A stretch of 20,887 nt of DNA from an uncultured bacterium. Its GTDB lineage: Bacteria > Cyanobacteriota > Vampirovibrionia > Gastranaerophilales > Gastranaerophilaceae. The stretch covers positions 1 through 20,887 of the forward strand of contig CAPQCU010000026.1 of the NCBI GenBank assembly GCA_948684385.1, written 5' to 3'. The notes beneath the pieces were generated by a model that saw only the letters and a program-made list of their open reading frames with translations, was not told the DNA's origin and did not search any database. The position numbers were made by a program, and so were the translations under genes. Shown one piece after another: positions 7,726 to 13,935 of the stretch (position 1 is the first letter of the stretch; every line of letters starts with the position of its first letter).

Positions 7726-8623
7726 CAGGCAGCAATTAAAAAAACAGGTAAAAAAACATATACCGAAAGACTGGCTTTGCGAGTTGAGAATTGCTTACAG
7801 AATAGTAATGGAAGCTGTAAATGATATTAAACGTACAGGGATTATTAACCTTGTAATCATTACAACAATGGCTGCAATATTGACTTTATTCGGCGTGCTT
7901 TTTAGGTTTACTCTCTCTCTGTCAACTTTTGCAAATGAGTTAGGCAATGTGCTTGAAATTTCGGTATATTTGAAGAATAAGACGGAGCCTTCTATTGTTA
8001 AAGATAGAATTAAGGAAATTAAACACGTTAAAACTGTGACTCTTAAGACAAAAGATGAGTCATGGAAAAGCTTAAAACAGGAGCTAGGGCTTCATGATAT
8101 TGCAAACCCGCTTCCTGATACTTTGCGTGTTAAGGTAGATAAACCTGAAAATATTTCCGAAGTATTCAGCCAAATTAAGCCTATAGCCGGCGTTGAGGAT
8201 TTAGGTTACGCAAAAGAGCTTGCAAAAAAAATGCAAGTTTTAACAAATGTAGTGAATACTACGATGATATTTGTTATAATAATATCAGCAGCATTAACCA
8301 TAACAATTATTAATAACACAATTCAGCTTGTAATTCAGGCTAGAAAAGAAGAAATCGAAATTATGCGTTTAATGGGCGTCAGCAACTGGTACATTAAAAC
8401 CCCTCTGATTATGCAGGGAGCATTCTACGGATTTGTATCGTCAGTGATAGCGGTTCTTCCTCTAAACTGCGTGCAGGGACTATTGATTAATGTTCACAAA
8501 TTCTTCTTAATCCCGACTCCCGCGTATGCTCAAAATATAGTTATTGTTACCTTGCTGATAATTGGTACGGCATTTGGTGCGATAGGCAGCTTCCTGTCTA
8601 TAAAAAAACACTTACAAGTATAG
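7715..8623 (+). CDS. ftsX: Cell division protein FtsX
   Basis: Membrane partner of FtsE, transmitting ATPase activity to periplasmic amidase activators or hydrolases. Topology is the standard FtsX plan. A cytoplasmic N terminus precedes TM1 (~43-70) and a periplasmic domain (~71-177). TM2 (~178-207) is followed by a cytoplasmic loop with the conserved QARKEEIEIMRLMGVSNWYI (208-227), then TM3 (~230-258) and TM4 (~273-296). Length 302 is typical. The start overlaps ftsE by 11 bp, with AGGCAGG upstream inside ftsE. The family is firm because of both the conserved loop and adjacency to ftsE. The periplasmic hydrolase partner is not in this window. Confidence 0.95.
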   Translation: MDNSRQQLKKQVKKHIPKDWLCELRIAYRIVMEAVNDIKRTGIINLVIITTMAAILTLFGVLFRFTLSLSTFANELGNVLEISVYLKNKTEPSIVKDRIKEIKHVKTVTLKTKDESWKSLKQELGLHDIANPLPDTLRVKVDKPENISEVFSQIKPIAGVEDLGYAKELAKKMQVLTNVVNTTMIFVIIISAALTITIINNTIQLVIQARKEEIEIMRLMGVSNWYIKTPLIMQGAFYGFVSSVIAVLPLNCVQGLLINVHKFFLIPTPAYAQNIVIVTLLIIGTAFGAIGSFLSIKKHLQV

Positions 8624-8637
8624 AATAGGTGAAAGAT

Positions 8638-9435
8638 ATGGATAAGACAATTGAATTAGTAAACAGCGTAAAAGACATTCAGGCAATGCCAAGTGTAATT
8701 GTAAAAGCTTTAAATATTATGAAAAAGCCTACTGCAAGTATGAAAGAACTTGGTGATATAGTAATGTTTGACCAGTCACTCACCATTAAAATTCTAGCAC
8801 TTGTTAACTCTGCTTATTATGGCTTTTCACAGCAAATAAGTTCCATTAATATTGCACTTTCCCTTCTCGGTATGGTAAAGGTTAAAAACATTATTGTAGC
8901 TGTTGCTATGAAGCCTATGATGGCAAGCGCAGGCGATAAAGAACTCTGGAAACACTCAATGAGAGTTGCTGCAGGGTGTGAATACCTTGCCAACTTAACA
9001 AAGATTATGGACTCAGATGAAGCGTTTATTGCGGGGTTTGTGCATGATGTAGGTAAAATGGTTTTAAATATGTCTAACCCGAAGATGTATGAAAAAGTTT
9101 TGAGTGCTGTAAGTGACGGAGCGGATATTCTTGATGCTGAACGTAAATACTTCGATTCAGACCATGTCAAAACCGGTTCTTTGCTTGCAAAGAGATGGCA
9201 GCTTCCGATTTTACTTGCGAATATCATCTCTTACCACCATGCACCTTCTCTTTCTTCAATTCCGGTGCCTTGCAACCTCGTTTGTTTGGTCGATAAAGTT
9301 GTTCAGGATAACTTTAATCCAAATTTAATAGACAAAGATTTCCTTAAAACATTAGGAATTGATTTTGAAGATATCGAAGATTTAAGAAAAGCAGTTCTTC
9401 AAAAAGCAGAAGTGTTGATTGCAGAATTGTCATAG
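8638..9435 (+). CDS. HDOD domain signalling protein
   Basis: Single-domain HDOD protein (HD-related output domain), found in bacterial signalling networks and not usually proven to be an enzyme. The pattern MPSVIVKALNIMKK, LGDIVMFDQSLTIKILALVNSAYYG and ISSINIALSLLG over the first ~80 residues is classic HDOD, as is LWKHSMRVA near His106. The HD pair in FVHDVGK (His136-Asp137) is retained. I chose ATG 8638 over GTG 8629 because AGGTGA (8627-8632) sits 5 nt before the ATG and nothing precedes the GTG. It lies 14 bp after ftsX and 10 bp before the pseudo-receiver gene, in one transcription unit. Possible roles include scaffolding of motility or cyclic nucleotide signalling. Confidence 0.88.
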   Translation: MDKTIELVNSVKDIQAMPSVIVKALNIMKKPTASMKELGDIVMFDQSLTIKILALVNSAYYGFSQQISSINIALSLLGMVKVKNIIVAVAMKPMMASAGDKELWKHSMRVAAGCEYLANLTKIMDSDEAFIAGFVHDVGKMVLNMSNPKMYEKVLSAVSDGADILDAERKYFDSDHVKTGSLLAKRWQLPILLANIISYHHAPSLSSIPVPCNLVCLVDKVVQDNFNPNLIDKDFLKTLGIDFEDIEDLRKAVLQKAEVLIAELS

Positions 9436-9445
9436 GTGTCAGGAT

Positions 9446-10633
9446 ATGCACAGCAGAATTGCTCTAATTTCGGATGATTCTGATTTCTTTGAGTACATTG
9501 TACAAAAACTTGTGCTTAGAAAAAGTGACGAGCTTTTTTGCCTGAACTTTAATGACTTGCCGGAAAATCTTGATATTCTTTCAACATCAGTTCTGGTTAT
9601 AAATAGCGAAAACGCAAAAAGCCAGACGGCTGAAATCGTAAGTTTGCTCAAAAGTTCTCCTGTTATTGTTTTCGCGTACAATCAGGATGAGGAGTATAAG
9701 ATAAATCTTTTGAAAAACGGGGCTTTAGCGTTTATAACTCCGCTTACATCTGATGATGAGCTTCAGGCGCAGATAATTTCCGCTTTGCATAAGCTATCTG
9801 TTTTACAAAAAAATAAACAGTATAGAGAAATCCTTGTTGCTAAAAATTTAATAACTACAAATAATGAGGTTTTTCTTGATTATAATACTATCCTTGATAA
9901 AGAGCTTGAAAAAATTAACGAAACTTCTGCTTCTGCTGTTCTTGCGGCAATTTCACCAAACGACAAGACTAAATTTTTGATACAGCCAAATCAGATAGAG
10001 ACTATAATATTAAATAATATACGCAAGAATGATGTTTTGATGAGCTTTGCCGTAAACAAGTATTTTCTGATTTTGTATGATACCGATATTGATGGAGCAA
10101 ATAAAATCTGGGCTAAGATAAGCGCTCAGATACCTGAAAAAATATATGCAGGCTTTGTAAAGATTTTTTCTAAAACCCGTGAGCAGCTTGTTAATGAAGC
10201 TTTAAATAAACTGCATGAAGCAATTAATTATGAAAAAGTTTATACTTCTATAAAATCTACAGAGTCTTCTATGCGCGGGAATTTTAAGCTGTTTAAGCAG
10301 GAGTTCAATAAAAAGATTGAACAAATTATTAATCCGGTGTTTTATCATGTGATGCAGAAATATAATGGCAGGCTTTACGGCGTTACGCTTGAACATGAAA
10401 CAGCAGAAGGATTAAGTATTCTGGAAATAAAAGGCAGATACGCTTCTGCTGCGTTTAAAATTACAAGTCCGGGATTTACGAGGATTAATATTGATATTAC
10501 TTATATGTCTTCGGCGAATAATATTGATGCAAAAAGAATTTCGCTTAATCCTGACGAGTTGGAGGAGGGGCTGTTGGAAGATTTGGTGGAGCAGTTTATA
10601 ATGGAGTTTAAAGAGGAGGTAAGAAATGCCTAA
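9446..10633 (+). CDS. Receiver-like protein with degenerate GGDEF-like region
   Basis: Likely non-phosphorylatable signalling protein. Residues 1-110 thread as a response-regulator receiver: RIALISDDSDFFEYIV supplies the acidic pair, SSPVIVFAY the fourth strand, NLLKNGALAFITPL the last strand. The strand expected to hold the phospho-acceptor Asp reads VLVINSENA, and the conserved Lys-Pro becomes Thr-Pro, so it looks like a pseudo-receiver. The middle (~180-270) has a GGDEF-like rhythm (IRKNDVLMSFAVNKYFLILYDTDIDGANKIWAKI) but no GGDEF signature, so cyclase activity is not expected. The C-terminal ~120 residues are unrecognised. ATG 9446 is preferred: AGGTG (9434-9438) lies 7 nt upstream, whereas TTG at 9419 is inside the HDOD gene. 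It overlaps the next gene by 8 bp. Domain calls are by pattern only. Confidence 0.75.
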   Translation: MHSRIALISDDSDFFEYIVQKLVLRKSDELFCLNFNDLPENLDILSTSVLVINSENAKSQTAEIVSLLKSSPVIVFAYNQDEEYKINLLKNGALAFITPLTSDDELQAQIISALHKLSVLQKNKQYREILVAKNLITTNNEVFLDYNTILDKELEKINETSASAVLAAISPNDKTKFLIQPNQIETIILNNIRKNDVLMSFAVNKYFLILYDTDIDGANKIWAKISAQIPEKIYAGFVKIFSKTREQLVNEALNKLHEAINYEKVYTSIKSTESSMRGNFKLFKQEFNKKIEQIINPVFYHVMQKYNGRLYGVTLEHETAEGLSILEIKGRYASAAFKITSPGFTRINIDITYMSSANNIDAKRISLNPDELEEGLLEDLVEQFIMEFKEEVRNA

Positions 10634-11153
10634 GCTTAATATAGAAGATAGTGTCGTTTTAATAATTGATGTTCAAGAAAAACTTTTGAATGTTGTTTTT
10701 AATAAAGAGGTTTGTGCTAAAAAAGCTGCAATAATGGCTGAGGCTGCAAGTATTTTAGGTATTCCAACTATTGTGACCGAACAGTATCCTAAAGGGCTCG
10801 GCGAAACAGTTCCAGAAATTAAAAATAGTGTTTCTAAATATTTTGAAAAAACGAATTTTTCTGCGTTTGAGGAGATTGAAGATGCTTTAGAGGGGAAAAA
10901 ACAGGTTGTTTTATTTGGTATTGAAACGCATATTTGTGTAAACCAAACAGCGGCAGAGCTTGTTTCAAACGGATATGAAGTTTATGTTGTTAAAGATGCC
11001 TGCGGAAGCAGAGCAGAAGTAGAATATCTTGCCGGTTTAGAGCGTATGAAAGATAACGGTGCTCATATTTTGACTGCTGAAATCGCGCTCTTTGAATGGC
11101 TTGGCGGAGCAAAACATCCTAAATTTAAAGAAATTCAGGCTTTGATTAAATAG
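10626..11153 (+). CDS. Isochorismatase-family cysteine hydrolase
   Basis: Small cytosolic hydrolase of the isochorismatase/nicotinamidase superfamily. The catalytic triad is visible: Asp15 (LIIDVQEKL), Lys75 (FEKTNFSAF) and nucleophile Cys104 (GIETHICVNQT). TEQYPKGLGET at 51-61 and DACGSR near 124 are typical of the YcaC-like/isochorismatase-like subgroup. Length 175 is normal. The substrate is not deducible; nicotinamidase is less likely because its usual metal-site pattern is not apparent. It starts 8 bp inside the preceding gene with a strong GAGGAGGT (10613-10620) and is the last gene of the transketolase-ftsEX unit. Its 3' end overlaps the convergent minus-strand gene by 19 bp. Confidence 0.88.
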   Translation: MPKLNIEDSVVLIIDVQEKLLNVVFNKEVCAKKAAIMAEAASILGIPTIVTEQYPKGLGETVPEIKNSVSKYFEKTNFSAFEEIEDALEGKKQVVLFGIETHICVNQTAAELVSNGYEVYVVKDACGSRAEVEYLAGLERMKDNGAHILTAEIALFEWLGGAKHPKFKEIQALIK

Positions 11154-12175
11154 TTTAAAGCTTTTTTGAGCCGTAAAAGCTTTTCCTTTGTAGTACCTAG
11201 ACCGCAAAGCAGCATGGTTGATTTTTCGTTTGTGCGCTCGTCTTCTATGTTAAATTTGTTAAAAAGCAGCTCTGAAAGTTCATGCCCGCTTAAACCTTCT
11301 TTTTTTATAAGAATTTTTGTAATGTCGTCTCCGAAAAATTCAATTCCTTTAAAAGAAGCTCTGAGCTCTTTTATGTTTTCAATCAGTTCTTTTATTTTTT
11401 TGCGCCCTTTGGAGGAGTTTAAATAGTTGATGTTGGCTTCAATTGTAGCTAACATCGGATATGACGGTGAAGTTGTTGTAATGGTCTTTAATGCTGATTT
11501 AACATCTAAATCGCAGTTGCAGTGAAGAAGAGCTGTCGGGTTAATTCCTCCTGCTGTTTTGTGCAGAGACTGTACTGTAAAATCTGCGTATTTTATTGCA
11601 CTTTGCGGTAAATCTTCTGAAAAAGGATACAAGGCGCCGTGTGCTTCGTCAACAATTAAATAAACTCCGTATTTTTTGCAAATTTTGCTAATTTGAGGAA
11701 TATCGGATACAATTCCTTCATAGCTTGGAGAAGTTATAACAATTGCTCGGGGTAAATATTTTTTTATAAGAAGTTCTGTATCTTGAAGAGCTGTAAATAC
11801 TCCCCACTCACTATTATATGGAAGTGAGTATTCAATAAATTCACAACCGGCTAATTTTGCTCCGTTTTTGTGGCATGGGTGAGAATTTTCCCAGATAAGA
11901 ATTTTGTCTCCACTTTTGCAGCATGCGAGAATAGATGCTATTATTCCGCTTGTAGAGCCGTTTGTAAGAAAATGAGTTGATTTTGTTCCGTATATTTTAG
12001 CGGCTTTTTCTTCTGCTTTTTGAAGCGCTTCTTCAGGATTTAACGCATCGACTTCTGAAATATCAGACCTGTACCACTGGTAAAATTTATGTAAAATGCA
12101 AAGTTTTCCGTCGTGGCTCGGAGTGGTAAAAAGTGTTGTTCTATTTTTTTTCTTCAAAAGTGAAACTAAACTCAT
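11135..12175 (-). CDS. Fold-type I PLP enzyme, Orn/Lys/Arg decarboxylase-like (short form)
   Basis: PLP-dependent enzyme resembling the major domain of ornithine/lysine/arginine decarboxylases. TTPSHDGK at 17-24, FLTNGSTSG at 69-77, VDEAHGALYPF at 175-185 (Asp176 for the PLP ring nitrogen) and SLHKTAGG at 203-210 with Lys206 as Schiff-base lysine are all present. At 346 residues it lacks the N-terminal wing and most of the C-terminal domain of full decarboxylases (about 480 to 750 residues), so the reaction is uncertain; an aminotransferase- or lyase-like activity is possible. The gene lies 3'-to-3' with the isochorismatase-like gene. No SD precedes the ATG, and TG-A-TATAAT sits just upstream, so the transcript may be leaderless. 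It appears monocistronic. Confidence 0.85.
   Translation of the reverse strand: MSLVSLLKKKNRTTLFTTPSHDGKLCILHKFYQWYRSDISEVDALNPEEALQKAEEKAAKIYGTKSTHFLTNGSTSGIIASILACCKSGDKILIWENSHPCHKNGAKLAGCEFIEYSLPYNSEWGVFTALQDTELLIKKYLPRAIVITSPSYEGIVSDIPQISKICKKYGVYLIVDEAHGALYPFSEDLPQSAIKYADFTVQSLHKTAGGINPTALLHCNCDLDVKSALKTITTTSPSYPMLATIEANINYLNSSKGRKKIKELIENIKELRASFKGIEFFGDDITKILIKKEGLSGHELSELLFNKFNIEDERTNEKSTMLLCGLGTTKEKLLRLKKALNYLIKA
11157..11183 (+). terminator. Possible terminator of the transketolase-ftsEX-hydrolase operon
   Basis: AAAGCTTTT and AAAAGCTTT form a perfect 9-bp inverted repeat with a 9-nt loop, starting 3 nt after the isochorismatase-like stop. It lies inside the 3' coding end of the opposing PLP gene, so it also encodes protein. 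It is AT-rich with only TCCTTTG after it, so termination efficiency is doubtful. Confidence 0.4.
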
Positions 12176-12181
12176 AATTTT

Positions 12182-12190
12182 ATTATATCA
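12182..12190 (-). promoter_or_regulatory. Extended -10 promoter of the PLP enzyme gene (leaderless candidate)
   Basis: On the minus strand TG-A-TATAAT ends 6 nt before the ATG at 12175, placing the predicted transcription start on or next to the start codon. No SD and no clear -35 are visible. Confidence 0.5.
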
Positions 12191-12272
12191 AAAACAGTAA
12201 AAATGTGATTAAGTGTATTTGTTACATTATAAAATTCACTCCAAAGTATTACTATTTGTGAGTTATGGGCTC

Positions 12273-12301
12273 TTGAGAAAGTATTAAGTGTATGGTATAA
12301 T
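12273..12301 (+). promoter_or_regulatory. Strong housekeeping promoter of the phosphodiester glycosidase-family gene
   Basis: TTGAGA (12273-12278), exactly 17 bp, then TATAAT (12296-12301), with extended TG at 12293-12294. This is the best promoter match in the window. Predicted start is near 12308, giving a ~95-nt leader. Confidence 0.75.
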
Positions 12302-12307
12302 GATAAT

Positions 12308-12358
12308 AGAAATAATAATATATTATTTCTAGAGTGTTAACTAACCCCACACCACTCT
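12308..12358 (+). promoter_or_regulatory. Structured 5' leader: two adjacent hairpins
   Basis: AGAAATAATA (12308-12317) pairs perfectly with TATTATTTCT (12321-12330) around a 3-nt loop at the predicted 5' end of the transcript. Immediately after it AGAGTG (12331-12336) pairs with CACTCT (12353-12358) around a C-rich 16-nt loop. This may stabilise the mRNA or regulate it; no known riboswitch class was recognised. Confidence 0.45.
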
Positions 12359-12403
12359 TAAATAAAAAAGGTATCTGTTACTTAAAACATAGCGGTGAGA
12401 GCA

Positions 12404-13609
12404 ATGGATACAATATTTGTACAGAGACCCCAGTTTGAAAAAACGGCTGCGAGTGCGGCAGGAATAGGTATTGCTCTTTGTCTCTTACTAACACAAAACA
12501 CATTGTTATCAGCAAAAGATTTAGGATATATTACAGGAATTTCACCAAAACCTCAAATAAATTACGAAGAAATATTCGAAGACGAAATCTCAGGAAAGTA
12601 TAAAAATTCAACAGTAGTAGAAATAGAAAAAGGTGTTAAGCATGTCAGAATGATAAGATTTTATAATGGTAAACCTGTAAGGATTAATATAGTCGAGTTG
12701 TCACGCGGGGTAAATGATAATTTAGTCATTGAACCCGCAATAGCGTCAACAAAACTGGCATCAAAATCTAAAATATCATCGATTGCCGACAGGAACAATG
12801 CAATCGTAGCAATAAACGGAGGGTATTTTAAACCCCAAACAGGAGTTCCTCTCGGCACTTTGATGATAAGTAAAAAGGTTTACACAGGCCCGATTTATGA
12901 CAGAGTTTCAATGGGTATTTTCGATAACGGGTTTGATATGGCAAGGGTTCAGCTGAAAGCTTCTGTAGTTACTAACAATGGAGGGTTAAAAATTGATAAT
13001 ATCAATCAGCCTAGAATGTTGTCAACACATACAATCGTTTATACGCCGGATTGGGGCGAATATTCTCCGCCTTGTCCGAAGTATGGTAAACAACTCGTAA
13101 TATCAAACGATAAACTTATAAAAGCTTCGTATGGCAGCAATAGAATTCCTGAAGACGGATTTGTAATAGTAGGCTCACAAAAAAATTTAGATACAATTGT
13201 TAAAGCTAAAAAATTTAAACTTGATGTCAAAATAAATCCTGAGTGGAGAGATGTTAATCATATAATAGGCGGCGGTCCGTATCTGGTTAAAAACGGAGAT
13301 GTTTATGTAGATATGACAGCTCAAAAACTCGGAGCAATCGGCGGCAGAAATCCTAGAACAGCAATCGGTTATACACGTGATAACAACTTAATAATGCTAA
13401 CGGCAGACGGGCGCGAAGGTGCGTCAGTCGGACTTACACTAATGGAACTTGCAAACCTGATGAAAGAGTTCGGATGTGTAAACGCTATGAACCTTGATGG
13501 CGGCGGTTCAACAGTAATGTATATAAAAGGCAAAGTCGTAAACAAGCCGGCAGTGCAAGGCGGAATTCCTCTCTCTCATACGCTTATGGTAAGAAAAAAT
13601 ATAACTTAG
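12404..13609 (+). CDS. Phosphodiester glycosidase (NAGPA/DUF2233) family protein, membrane-anchored or secreted
   Basis: Belongs to the phosphodiester glycosidase family related to the uncovering enzyme NAGPA; bacterial members are often labelled exopolysaccharide-related. An N-terminal hydrophobic segment (~15-35) directs export. Core motifs are INGGYF at 137-142, GGGPY near 289, NPRTAIG at 316-322 and NLDGGGST at 363-370, which form the conserved active-site framework. ELANLMKEFGC just before the last motif is also typical. The 401-residue length fits a single catalytic domain plus signal. ATG 12404 is preferred to GTG 12395 because GGTGAG (12394-12399) lies 4 nt upstream of the ATG. It has its own strong promoter, structured leader and terminator, so is monocistronic. 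Likely site of action is the cell envelope, on glycan phosphodiesters; the natural substrate is unknown. Confidence 0.88.
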   Translation: MDTIFVQRPQFEKTAASAAGIGIALCLLLTQNTLLSAKDLGYITGISPKPQINYEEIFEDEISGKYKNSTVVEIEKGVKHVRMIRFYNGKPVRINIVELSRGVNDNLVIEPAIASTKLASKSKISSIADRNNAIVAINGGYFKPQTGVPLGTLMISKKVYTGPIYDRVSMGIFDNGFDMARVQLKASVVTNNGGLKIDNINQPRMLSTHTIVYTPDWGEYSPPCPKYGKQLVISNDKLIKASYGSNRIPEDGFVIVGSQKNLDTIVKAKKFKLDVKINPEWRDVNHIIGGGPYLVKNGDVYVDMTAQKLGAIGGRNPRTAIGYTRDNNLIMLTADGREGASVGLTLMELANLMKEFGCVNAMNLDGGGSTVMYIKGKVVNKPAVQGGIPLSHTLMVRKNIT

Positions 13610-13658
13610 AATTTATTTTCCATAATACATATATACCCCTATGGAAGTAAACAAACTA

Positions 13659-13695
13659 CCCCTTTCCGGATTTCCGGAAAGGGGTTTGAGTTTTA
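13659..13695 (+). terminator. Intrinsic terminator after the glycosidase-family gene
   Basis: CCCCTTTCCGG (13659-13669) and CCGGAAAGGGG (13674-13684) form an 11-bp GC-rich stem with a 4-nt loop, followed by TTTGAGTTTT. It separates this gene from the flagellin region. Confidence 0.75.
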
Positions 13696-13699
13696 GAAT

Positions 13700-13725
13700 G
13701 TAACAATTTTTTAACAAAGTGTTAC
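13700..13725. promoter_or_regulatory. Operator-like inverted repeat upstream of flagellin
   Basis: GTAACA (13700-13705) and TGTTAC (13720-13725) are inverted copies 14 bp apart. The right arm overlaps a weak candidate -35. The same hexamer recurs in most other intergenic regions of the window. Confidence 0.35.
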
Positions 13726-13751
13726 TAAAATATCTACATGTGGAATATATT
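13722..13751 (+). promoter_or_regulatory. Weak candidate promoter for flagellin
   Basis: TTACTA, 18 bp, TATATT. No convincing sigma-28 pattern (TAAAGTTT-N11-GCCGATAA) was found in 13690-13935, although a FliA-like gene is present in the window. The leader would be ~180 nt and contain the poly-G tract and repeat copy B. Confidence 0.22.
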
Positions 13752-13839
13752 AGATATAAGGATATGTTTTGCATGGAAAAGTTTTTGCCAGAATTGAATA
13801 ATCGCCAAAACCCTTGCTCTGACATGGTTGCAGCTGCTC

Positions 13840-13850
13840 GGGGGGGGGGG
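13840..13850. repeat. Poly-G tract (11 G) upstream of flagellin
   Basis: An uninterrupted run of 11 G in an AT-rich intergenic region, 85 bp before the flagellin ATG. Such tracts are prone to slipped-strand length changes. It sits just after CAGCTGCT (13831-13838), a string that also forms the flagellin 3' end. A short possible leader ORF (ATG 13773, stop 13911-13913) reads through it, so tract length would change that frame. Confidence 0.8.
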
Positions 13851-13887
13851 CAAAACACTCTAGTAGTCTGGTTTTTGTCAAACGCCT

Positions 13888-13926
13888 GGCTTGTAGTTTC
13901 AATACCGGACTAATTATATTTACCCC
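13888..13926 (+). repeat. Dispersed repeat, copy B (flagellin leader)
   Basis: Reads GGCTTGTAGTTTCAATACCG, GACTAATTAT, ATTTACCCC and runs directly into the flagellin SD (GGAGG 13927-13931). It is the reference copy for the family in this window. Confidence 0.75.
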
Positions 13927-13935
13927 GGAGGTACT

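Noticed and set aside
8817..9328. ORFs on both strands within the HDOD gene
   Set aside because: The HDOD frame shows clear family motifs; the others are out-of-frame shadows.
13613..13858. 81-codon minus-strand ORF over the same gap
   Set aside because: Covers a terminator and the homopolymer tract and is most likely chance.
13719..13913. 64-codon plus-strand ORF upstream of flagellin
   Set aside because: GTG start without SD, runs through the poly-G tract and repeat copy B, no recognisable protein features. Kept only as a possible leader ORF from ATG 13773 in a finding.
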